A stretch of 11,228 nucleotides of DNA from Patescibacteria group bacterium (GTDB lineage: Bacteria; Patescibacteriota; Minisyncoccia; Phycocordibacterales; Phycocordibacteraceae). Both the position numbers and the translations under genes were made by a program. The stretch is from the NCBI GenBank assembly GCA_004296925.1, contig SCVI01000048.1, forward strand, positions 1-11,228. Reading direction: 5' to 3'. Shown here one piece after another: positions 1 through 5,533 of the stretch (position 1 is the first letter of the stretch; each line of letters begins with the position of its first letter). The notes beneath the pieces were generated by a model. That model was not told where the DNA came from and ran no database searches. It saw nothing but the letters and a program-made list of their open reading frames with translations.

Positions 1-13
1 GCTCTTCCGATCT
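1..13. other. Illumina adapter remnant at contig edge
   Basis: The first 13 bases read GCTCTTCCGATCT, identical to the 3' end of the standard Illumina TruSeq-type adapter. Genomic sequence therefore begins at about base 14. The adapter happens to stay open in the carA frame, so the last four to five residues translated at this edge (ending Arg-Lys-Ser) are artefactual. Confidence 0.93.
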
Positions 14-810
14 ACACAAGGTTGATTTTGCGAACGGTGACCATATTTGAGTTTGTATGTTTTAGCACCAGCAGCGAGCGCGAGTAGTTGTGTGCCTAAA
101 CAAATTCCAAGAATAGGTTTTCCTATTTCGAACGCTTTCTTCACGCTCTGGATAGTTTTTCCGCACATCGTAGGATCTCCCGGCCCGTTTGAAAGAAAAA
201 GTCCGTCATACTCATCGTTTGAAAAATCGTAATCCCATGGCACACGAACTACAGTGGTGGAATCTCTTGTGAGAGAGCGGACAATATTTTCTTTCATACC
301 ACAGTCCACCGCAATAATTTTCAATCGCCCCTTCCCGTAGGACTCCACCATTTTTGTACTCACCTCTGCAACAAGATTTCTTTCATTTGGATCTTCGAAT
401 TTTGTAATCTTATTTTCTTTAGTAAGAGCGCCGAGCATTACTCCTTTCTCGCGAAGTCTTTTTGTGAGTGCTCGCGTATCCACCCCAGAAATAGCAGGTA
501 TACCAGATGCTTTGAGCCACGCGCCAAGCGACTGCTTCGCGAATACACTTGAATACGTTTCGCTGTATTGGGACACCACCACACCAGAGAGATGTATTTT
601 TTTAGATTCAAAAAATTCAGGGCTGGGTACCCCGTAATTCCCGATGAGCGGGTACGTAAGAACAAGAATTTGTCCTCTGTATGACGGATCGGTAAAACTT
701 TCTACATAGCCAACCATCCCAGTGTTAAAAACAACTTCGCCGGTCATCGAAACATCTGCGCCAAATGATGTTCCTTCTATAACGGTGTTGTCTTCGAGTA
801 TTAATTTCAT
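14..810 (-). CDS. carA: Carbamoyl-phosphate synthase small (glutaminase) subunit, 3'-truncated
   Basis: CarA hydrolyses glutamine and channels ammonia to the large subunit CarB, which makes carbamoyl phosphate for pyrimidine and arginine synthesis in the cytoplasm. Translating from the ATG at 810 gives MKLILEDNTVIEGTSFGA, then the family's N-terminal domain with GEVVFNTGMVGYVES and TYPLIGNYGVPSPEF. A class I glutamine amidotransferase domain follows, with SNGPGDP and the nucleophile elbow GICLGTQ, whose cysteine is about residue 237. Most CarA proteins have His where this one has Thr (GHQ); other residues occur there in related amidotransferases. The frame continues through YGHRSQNQPC to base 14, where adapter begins, so roughly the last 80-100 residues, including the catalytic His and Glu, are missing. 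carB would be expected further left, outside the window. The start is supported by homologous N-termini. No ordinary Shine-Dalgarno sequence is present; a G6 run lies 12 bases upstream, inside a hairpin. Confidence 0.95.
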
Positions 811-899
811 AGACAAAAAAAGCCCCCCAATGAATGGAGGGTGAAGGAGGAATTAATTTCCTTTTTTTGGACGGCGCGAAGTTTTGTGTAGACCTTCAT
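807..899 (-). CDS. Possible 30-residue leader peptide upstream of carA
   Basis: A frame opens with ATG at 899, starts MKVYTKLRAVQKK, runs through the hairpin and T-run before carA, and ends in a TGA that overlaps the carA start (ATGA, bases 810-807). The overlap is the type associated with translational coupling. The frame has no convincing Shine-Dalgarno sequence and no run of codons for one amino acid. It could be chance in a 115-base gap. It is listed because its position over a terminator-like hairpin is that of an attenuation leader. Confidence 0.25.
   Translation of the reverse strand: MKVYTKLRAVQKKEINSSFTLHSLGGFFCL
815..841 (-). terminator. Terminator or attenuator hairpin directly before carA
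   Basis: On the minus strand CCCTCCA (841-835) pairs with TGGGGGG (829-823), including one G-U pair, around a 5-base loop. C and then seven T follow (822-815). The T-run ends only 4 bases before the carA ATG. As a simple terminator it would end the dus transcript 85-110 bases after the dus stop. Because no space remains for a separate carA promoter behind it, an attenuator controlling read-through into carA is more likely. The right arm is also the only G-rich, Shine-Dalgarno-like tract near carA, so folding would hide it. Confidence 0.6.
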
Positions 900-925
900 G
901 CTTAAATTATGAGTAGCTTACATGT

Positions 926-1894
926 TTAGCGAGTGGATGTAAAGAATCTGTCCACAGCACTAGCAACTTCCTCTGCATTTTCTGCATTCATTATTTCACC
1001 ACGTAACTCTTGAGCGCCGTCAAAACCTGAAACATATGCCTTATAGTGTTTTTTCATAATAGCGAAACTCTTGTGTGGCAGTAATTCCTCATAGAGCCTT
1101 GTGTGCTCAACCATGACTCGTAAACGCTCTTCTATAGAGACTGCGTCTCTACCACTTCCAAAAAGCCAAGGGTTGCCGAAAATGGCGCGCCCCAGCATAA
1201 CTCCGTCAGCTCCAGACTCTTTTGCTTTGAGCTTTGCATCATCAATACCCTTAGCGTCTCCGTTGCCCAAAATAAAGATATCAGGATTCAACGCATCTCG
1301 TAACTCCACCGCTTCTCGTACTTTCTCCCATTGCGCAGGAACTAAAGACATTTCCTTTCGTGTTCTGGCATGAATCGTAATTGCTGCCACGTCAGTATTC
1401 AACAAATATGGCAACCAGGAAGATAGTTCATCTTTGTTATATCCGATTCGTGTTTTTACTGACACGGGCAACCCTCCTGCTCCTGAAATTGCTGCGTTAA
1501 TGACTTCTTGAGCAAGTTGAGGATTCTTTATCATTGCGGCACCGGCCTTTTGTTTTTCAATTGAGCGGTCGGGGCAGCCCATGTTTATATCGATTCCATC
1601 AAAACCCATTTCATTCGCAAGCTCTGCCGCCTTTCTCATGGACTCAGGATTCCCCGTAAAAAACTGCGCGATAATAGGACGCTCTTCCTCTTTGTAGATT
1701 AAATCTGCTAGTAGTTTTTTTCTTCCTACCTCAGGCGCAAACGCCAACCCATCTGCCGAAACAAACTCTGTCCACGTTACGTCGGGCTTTCCATATTTTG
1801 CTATAACTCTACGAAACGCAGGGTCAGTAACATCCGCAAGTGGTGCTAACACCAAAAATGGTTTCGTGAGGGTACCCCAAAATCCTTTATTCAT
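926..1894 (-). CDS. dus: tRNA-dihydrouridine synthase (DusB-like)
   Basis: This FMN-dependent enzyme reduces specific uridines in tRNA D-loops to dihydrouridine with NADPH. The frame shows a complete Dus TIM barrel. APLADVTDPAFR lies near the N-terminus, then TEFVSADGL and GIDINMGCP with the catalytic Cys at about residue 107. KQKAGAAM, VSVKTRIGY, ITIHARTR, ILGNGDA and GVMLGRAIFGNPWLF, the FMN-phosphate region, follow. A short helical C-terminal domain ends the protein at about 322 residues, the usual length. I chose the ATG at 1894 (MNKGFWGTL) over an in-frame GTG at 1906, because the GTG lies inside a TATAGT hexamer and the ATG fits the family start. The gene follows the small cysteine-rich frame by 33 bases and may be in one transcript with ftsQ. 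It may also have its own promoter. The DusB assignment is by overall resemblance; the exact uridine target cannot be read from sequence. Confidence 0.95.
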   Translation of the reverse strand: MNKGFWGTLTKPFLVLAPLADVTDPAFRRVIAKYGKPDVTWTEFVSADGLAFAPEVGRKKLLADLIYKEEERPIIAQFFTGNPESMRKAAELANEMGFDGIDINMGCPDRSIEKQKAGAAMIKNPQLAQEVINAAISGAGGLPVSVKTRIGYNKDELSSWLPYLLNTDVAAITIHARTRKEMSLVPAQWEKVREAVELRDALNPDIFILGNGDAKGIDDAKLKAKESGADGVMLGRAIFGNPWLFGSGRDAVSIEERLRVMVEHTRLYEELLPHKSFAIMKKHYKAYVSGFDGAQELRGEIMNAENAEEVASAVDRFFTSTR

Positions 1895-1904
1895 ACTCCG
1901 ACGC

Positions 1905-1934
1905 ACTATAGCAAAATCTGTCCCGAATTATGAA
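1905..1934 (-). promoter_or_regulatory. Possible promoter of dus
   Basis: On the minus strand TTCATA (1934-1929) and TATAGT (1910-1905) are 18 bases apart, resembling -35 and -10 boxes. The -10 ends 10 bases before the dus ATG, so a transcript starting here would have almost no 5' leader. The -35 matches consensus at only four of six positions and overlaps the stop of the upstream small frame. Confidence 0.3.
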
Positions 1935-2047
1935 CGAGGTGTGCACCCGCATCTATTGCAAATACTTTCCGAACAAGGACACGCAGAGTACGCACAGGGT
2001 CTGCAATGACAAAACCCACACATAGCTACTTTGTGCTCATAAGACAT
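1928..2047 (-). CDS. 39-residue cysteine-rich microprotein, unknown function
   Basis: I do not recognise this gene. The ATG at 2047 opens a 39-codon frame ending in TAA at 1930-1928. Nine of its 39 residues are cysteine, at positions 10, 13, 15, 18, 23, 25, 30, 33 and 35. This gives the spacing C-x2-C-x-C-x2-C-x4-C-x-C-x4-C-x2-C-x-C, plus one His at 14. The CxxC and CxC pairs look metal-binding, as in metallothioneins or zinc and iron-sulphur sites; that is inference. No signal peptide or membrane segment is visible, so it should be cytoplasmic. The gene is real on context: it has the best ribosome binding site in the window, AAAGGAG with 7 bases to the ATG, built into the last codons of ftsQ. 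It starts 2 bases after the ftsQ stop and precedes dus by 33 bases. It is too short for ordinary gene callers. Chance remains possible. Confidence 0.62.
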   Translation of the reverse strand: MSYEHKVAMCGFCHCRPCAYSACPCSESICNRCGCTPRS

Positions 2048-2049
2048 GG

Positions 2050-2865
2050 TTATTCTCCTTTAAACTTTACGTATACTTTGTCACCAAAACGGAAATCCAC
2101 GTACTCAAAATTCTTATTGGTTTTAAAGCTTTGTGAAGCAAATACAGATGCAATGTTTTCGAGTGTTGCCTGTCTGTTTTCTGTAAATACAAAACGCAAT
2201 TCCCCACCATTATCAAAGCGGAGCGTCATATCGTTGGTATTTTTATCAGCGGTCAGTGATGTAGGTGTCATTCGTATTGCAGTACTAATATCTCGTACTA
2301 ACCCAAAAAGAGGGGTAAAGGTTCCACTAAGATATGTTTGCCCTACAGGTTCACCGCTTATGTGTCCGTAGAACCGAATATAATTATTTTGACTATCCGC
2401 TATTCCAAAAATAAACCCGTTTGCATCTAGTAGATAACAGTTTAGTTGCTCCGATTCAGGGATGACGTCGCCACACCACAGCGCAACCGGTTTTCGTTCA
2501 GTAACAACAACTTTTAGTGCGGTAAGACCATCTCTTTCTATTTCTACTGACTCCACTGGAGGTAGTTTTTTTAATATTGCGTTTTTAATATCAGTTTTTG
2601 GATATACAAAACTATTCGCACGTGGAATGAAATATGCATATGAACCCTTGAGCAACGCCTCAGTCTCATTTTTAACAGCATCTGTTGAAACGATTTGTGT
2701 TCCGGTTACCTCAACTTTTGAAATAATGACTTCTGACACATGGCTTCCATACCATATAAGTCCTATCGAGAGTGCTACCACAGAACTCCCTGCGGCGACT
2801 TTTACCCACATAAGTCTTCGTTTTCTGTCTTTCAGGCGAAGCTTTGGTTGACGTGGAGTGGTCAT
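2050..2865 (-). CDS. ftsQ: Cell division protein FtsQ/DivIB
   Basis: FtsQ is a single-pass membrane protein of the divisome that links early (FtsZ-ring) and late (FtsW/FtsI) components. The 271-residue product from ATG 2865 has a basic cytoplasmic N-terminus (PKLRLKDRKRR). One membrane segment follows at about residues 21-39 (VAAGSSVVALSIGLIWY). Next is a POTRA domain from about residue 47 (IISKVEVTG to the VVVTERKPVALW region), and then an extracytoplasmic FtsQ-type domain. Length and order match the family; sequence similarity is moderate, as usual for FtsQ. An in-frame GTG at 2883 would add six residues but lies next to a TACAAT -10-like box, so I prefer the ATG. No other division or murein genes are in the window, so the gene is apart from the usual dcw cluster neighbours. 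The cysteine-rich frame follows by 2 bases. Confidence 0.85.
   Translation of the reverse strand: MTTPRQPKLRLKDRKRRLMWVKVAAGSSVVALSIGLIWYGSHVSEVIISKVEVTGTQIVSTDAVKNETEALLKGSYAYFIPRANSFVYPKTDIKNAILKKLPPVESVEIERDGLTALKVVVTERKPVALWCGDVIPESEQLNCYLLDANGFIFGIADSQNNYIRFYGHISGEPVGQTYLSGTFTPLFGLVRDISTAIRMTPTSLTADKNTNDMTLRFDNGGELRFVFTENRQATLENIASVFASQSFKTNKNFEYVDFRFGDKVYVKFKGE
2055..2061 (-). promoter_or_regulatory. Strong ribosome binding site for the cysteine-rich microprotein
   Basis: AAAGGAG on the minus strand (2061-2055) lies 7 bases before the ATG at 2047, an ideal Shine-Dalgarno core and spacing. It sits in the final codons of ftsQ, so translation of the two is probably coupled. No other gene in the window has as good a site. 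Confidence 0.75.
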
Positions 2866-2874
2866 ATTTATTTT

Positions 2875-2880
2875 ATTGTA
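2875..2880 (-). promoter_or_regulatory. Possible -10 box of ftsQ
   Basis: TACAAT on the minus strand (2880-2875) matches the -10 consensus at five of six positions and ends 9 bases before the ftsQ ATG. No good -35 box is visible 16-18 bases upstream. A start from here would leave almost no leader. Confidence 0.3.
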
Positions 2881-2883
2881 CAC

Positions 2884-3168
2884 CCACTAAAACTTCGTTA
2901 GAGAAATATGAAGCAGAGAAACATGGGGAAATCGCACTTTGTACGAGAGTACGAAGGGAAAAAAGTTCACTAAAGCACAAGGAGAAGTATCTTTCTGCAA
3001 CCCTGTAAATCCTAGGTCTAGTATAATTATGCTATAGCATAATTATACTAGACCGTGCCGGAGCATCATTTTTGAAGGATTTTAATTTGAAACAGTGTGT
3101 AGCTATTAATGAAGCAACGTATAAAACACGCCCAACACGATAATTATTAGAATTGAAATTTTGAAAAA
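2884..3168. other. Intergenic region between serS and ftsQ
   Basis: This 285-base stretch lies downstream of serS and upstream of ftsQ. Apart from the 40-bp palindrome at 3015-3054, I see no tRNA, terminator with a T-run, or frame with a ribosome binding site. A 21-codon plus-strand frame opening near 2909 has no supporting signal. Confidence 0.6.
3015..3054. repeat. Perfect 40-bp palindrome, no spacer
   Basis: GGTCTAGTATAATTATGCTA (3015-3034) is followed immediately by its exact reverse complement (3035-3054). Each arm is 20 bases with no mismatch; symmetry stops at the flanking A/G. It is AT-rich in the middle, capped by GGTC/GACC, and contains TATAAT in both orientations. No T-run follows on either strand, so it is not a standard intrinsic terminator. 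A dimeric or tetrameric protein-binding site, a recombination site or a cruciform-forming element are possible. Confidence 0.95.
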
Positions 3169-4458
3169 CTACTTGAGAGGCGTCATCACTTCCTTACCCA
3201 TGTACAACTGGAGTGCTTTTGGAATACGGACAGATCCATCGGCTTCTTGGTAATTTTCAAGAATTGCTGCAAGGGTGCGTCCCATAGCAACGAGTGTTGC
3301 GTCGTTCATGTGTACAAATTCAGAAGTACCGTCGTTTCGTTTAATTTTTGTACTGAGTCGTCTCGCCTGAAAACCTCCCATGTAATCTGAAGTATGTGTC
3401 TCTCTGTAGGTGCTCTGCCCTGGCATCCACGTATCCATGTCGAACTGTCTCTGATCCGGAAATCCCATATCTCCCGTACAAATAGAAACGACGCGGTATG
3501 GAAGTCCAAGTAAGTTTAATAGATGTTCTTGAATAGCAACAATGAAATCCTGTTCTACATATCCGTCTTCCGGTTTCACAAATGTTTCCATCTCTACTTT
3601 ATCGAAGTGGTGCATACGAATAAGTCCGCGCGTGTCCTTGCCATATGAACCTGCTTCTCTTCGAAACGCTGGTGAGTATCCAACATATCGAATTGGAAAT
3701 TGCTCCTCAGGAATTGTCTGATCCATATGCAATGGCCCAAGGGTATGTTCAGCACTTCCAATCAGTACCTCATCGTCTTTCTCGAAATAATAGCGTTCAT
3801 CTATTGGGTCAAGTCGTGCCATTCTATTCATTACAGCAGGACGCATCATGTATGGAGGCACTACCGGAATAAATGGTTTTGTTGAAACCTTCAAACCAGC
3901 ACGCGCAGCAATTTCCTTAAGAATCTCTTCGTCCGTTAAAATTTTCATCGAGAGATTCAGTAACGCAAACTGCATCATCGCCAAATCACCCATGAGATAT
4001 GCGAATCGAGCACCAGAAACCTCGCCCGCTCGGTCACTATTAATAAATCCAAGTCCCTCACCTATTTCAAAGTGTTGTCGAGGTGAATATGAACCAAAAC
4101 TTCTTTTTTCTCCAACCTCGCGGAGTATTTTGTTTTCAGACTCATCAGCACCTATTGGTGTGTCTGGTGACGGAATATTTGGGATCAAAATCATGAGCGC
4201 CACAAATCGCTTCTCGACATCGAGATGTGTCGCCTCAAGAGCAGCTAACTCCTCTTTCAGTCTCTTCCCTCCTTCAATATCGCGTTTTGAAGCAGCTTCG
4301 TTTCTTTGTCTATTTATCTCATCTATTTTTTGTCGTAACTCTTTTCGCTCATCATTGAGTCGTAAAAGTTCGTCAATATCAACAGGCTTCCCTTTTTTAT
4401 TTTGAATTGCAGAACGAACAATGTCTGGATTGTCGCGAATGAATTTAATGTCAATCAT
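3169..4458 (-). CDS. serS: Seryl-tRNA synthetase
   Basis: SerRS charges tRNA-Ser with serine in the cytoplasm. From the ATG at 4458 the product is 429 residues and starts MIDIKFIRDNPDIVRSAIQ, the canonical start. The N-terminal coiled-coil tRNA-binding arm covers about residues 25-100 and is highly charged. The class II catalytic core follows: GEGLGFIN and RAGEVSGARF in the motif 1 region, motif 2 as FRREAGSYGKDTRGLIR near residues 265-285, and motif 3 ending MGRTLAAILENYQ near 390. The serine-site strand before motif 3 reads HMNDATLVAMGR where most bacteria have HTLNGSGLAVGR, and TSDYMGGFQARR stands where SCSNCTDFQARR is usual. An upstream in-frame GTG at 4503 would add 15 residues but falls in a hairpin loop and is not needed by the family. 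The gene diverges from dprA. Confidence 0.97.
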   Translation of the reverse strand: MIDIKFIRDNPDIVRSAIQNKKGKPVDIDELLRLNDERKELRQKIDEINRQRNEAASKRDIEGGKRLKEELAALEATHLDVEKRFVALMILIPNIPSPDTPIGADESENKILREVGEKRSFGSYSPRQHFEIGEGLGFINSDRAGEVSGARFAYLMGDLAMMQFALLNLSMKILTDEEILKEIAARAGLKVSTKPFIPVVPPYMMRPAVMNRMARLDPIDERYYFEKDDEVLIGSAEHTLGPLHMDQTIPEEQFPIRYVGYSPAFRREAGSYGKDTRGLIRMHHFDKVEMETFVKPEDGYVEQDFIVAIQEHLLNLLGLPYRVVSICTGDMGFPDQRQFDMDTWMPGQSTYRETHTSDYMGGFQARRLSTKIKRNDGTSEFVHMNDATLVAMGRTLAAILENYQEADGSVRIPKALQLYMGKEVMTPLK

Positions 4459-4494
4459 TTGATTTAGCGAAATTGTGTGAATTAGCAAATTGAT

Positions 4495-4521
4495 GTCGGG
4501 CACTGTCGATCAAAGCCCGAC
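4495..4521 (-). promoter_or_regulatory. Hairpin in the serS 5' leader
   Basis: On the minus strand GTCGGGC (4521-4515) pairs perfectly with GCCCGAC (4501-4495) across a 13-base loop. It sits between the likely -10 boxes and the ATG, 36 bases before the start. It has no T-run and no T-box signature, so it is not an obvious tRNA-sensing leader. It may affect mRNA stability or ribosome loading. Confidence 0.5.
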
Positions 4522-4545
4522 CAACGTCCTTTGAAGTGCGGTGAG

Positions 4546-4556
4546 ATTATATTATA
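4546..4556 (-). promoter_or_regulatory. Likely -10 region of serS
   Basis: Two overlapping exact TATAAT hexamers lie on the minus strand at 4556-4551 and 4551-4546. The -35 is poor. Initiation here gives a leader of about 80 bases, unlike most genes in this window, and the leader contains the 7-bp hairpin at 4495-4521. Confidence 0.5.
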
Positions 4557-4618
4557 GCTGATAGACCAAAGTGGAAAAATACTTAGACTCTGCCGCGCCA
4601 CGATAAAATAGTATCACA

Positions 4619-5473
4619 GTGGTTGATATCAAAAAATTATCTCCGAAAAACTTCCCACCTCTTTTACTAGAAATTCCTGATGCTCCGAAAACTCTGTATC
4701 TTAGAGGCGAACTGCCGACACCGGTTACAAAGCTACTTACAGTAGTCGGTTCAAGACATATGAGTCGCTATGGTAAAGAAGTGTGTGAACACCTCATTCA
4801 AGGACTCGAAGGGTATCCTGTCGCTATCGTATCTGGACTCGCGCTCGGTATAGACGGCGTTGCTCATTCAACCGCGCTCAAAGTAGGACTTCAGACGATT
4901 GCGGTCCCTGGGTCTGGCCTATCGGACGACGTCTTGTATCCTCGAACACATCTATATTTAGCACGAGAAATACTGGATGCTGGTGGTGCATTACTTTCAG
5001 AAATGGAGCCAGACGAACGCGCTACACCATATAGCTTTCCAAAACGAAACAGAATCATGGCTGGCATGAGTCACGCAACACTCATTATTGAAGCAACTGA
5101 AAAATCAGGGACACTCATTACCGCACGCCTTGCGAGTGATTACAGCAGAGATTTGCTTGTTGTCCCCCACTCTATATTTTCAGATGGCGGTTCAGGAGGA
5201 CATCAATTTCTAAAGCTCGGCGCACTACCTGTTCGAAGCGCCTTGGATATACTTTCTGCTATTTCTATTGAACCTGAAGGTTCCAAAATTACAGAACAGC
5301 AATCATTGACCGGTGACGAAGTTCGCGTGCTCTCTCATCTCAGAGAGCCATATGAACGCGACGATTTAATTCGCACACTTGATATGAAAACATCTGACGC
5401 AAACATATTGCTCGCACACATGGAAATGAGAGGTTTAATAGTGGAATCTATGGGTGAAATTCGACGCGCGTAA
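4619..5473 (+). CDS. dprA: DNA-processing protein DprA/Smf
   Basis: DprA binds incoming single-stranded DNA during natural transformation, shields it from nucleases and loads RecA. The 284-residue product has the family's Rossmann-type core. VGSRHMSRYG is at about 43-52, SGLALGID at 72-79, and PGSG and YPRTHLYLA follow. GGALLSEMEPDE is next, then the signature FPKRNRIMAGMS from residue 140, EATEKSGTLITARLA, and VPHSIFSDGGSGGHQFLKLGA. A winged-helix domain (LTGDEVRVLSHL to GLIVESMGEIRRA) ends the protein. The N-terminal SAM domain of longer DprA proteins is reduced. The start is a GTG with no Shine-Dalgarno sequence; TAAAAT at 4604-4609 is a possible -10 box 9 bases upstream. topA follows on the same strand, a common pairing in bacteria. 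Its presence suggests DNA uptake, but no com genes are visible here. Confidence 0.95.
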   Translation: MVDIKKLSPKNFPPLLLEIPDAPKTLYLRGELPTPVTKLLTVVGSRHMSRYGKEVCEHLIQGLEGYPVAIVSGLALGIDGVAHSTALKVGLQTIAVPGSGLSDDVLYPRTHLYLAREILDAGGALLSEMEPDERATPYSFPKRNRIMAGMSHATLIIEATEKSGTLITARLASDYSRDLLVVPHSIFSDGGSGGHQFLKLGALPVRSALDILSAISIEPEGSKITEQQSLTGDEVRVLSHLREPYERDDLIRTLDMKTSDANILLAHMEMRGLIVESMGEIRRA

Positions 5474-5480
5474 CAAAAAA

Positions 5481-5489
5481 TTGTCCACA
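5481..5489 (+). promoter_or_regulatory. DnaA-box-like nonamer before topA
   Basis: TTGTCCACA differs from the DnaA box TTATCCACA at one position and lies 6 bases before the topA -35 box. A single near-match in AT-rich DNA may be chance. Confidence 0.2.
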
Positions 5490-5494
5490 ATGAT

Positions 5495-5523
5495 TTGACA
5501 GGTTTCATTTTGTACCGTAGTAC
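5495..5523 (+). promoter_or_regulatory. topA promoter
   Basis: A consensus -35 TTGACA (5495-5500) is followed after exactly 17 bases by TAGTAC (5518-5523), four of six matches to the -10 consensus. The -10 ends 10 bases before the topA ATG, so the transcript should be leaderless or nearly so. Confidence 0.55.
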
Positions 5524-5533
5524 TGTGCCTTGC

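Noticed and set aside
3015..3054. Palindrome as a parS or dif site
   Set aside because: It does not match the Bacillus-type parS sequence and lacks the 11-6-11 dif layout. A lineage-specific version cannot be excluded.
4459..4503. Upstream GTG start for serS adding 15 residues
   Set aside because: It falls in the loop of a perfect hairpin, has no ribosome binding site, and the canonical SerRS N-terminus begins at the ATG at 4458.
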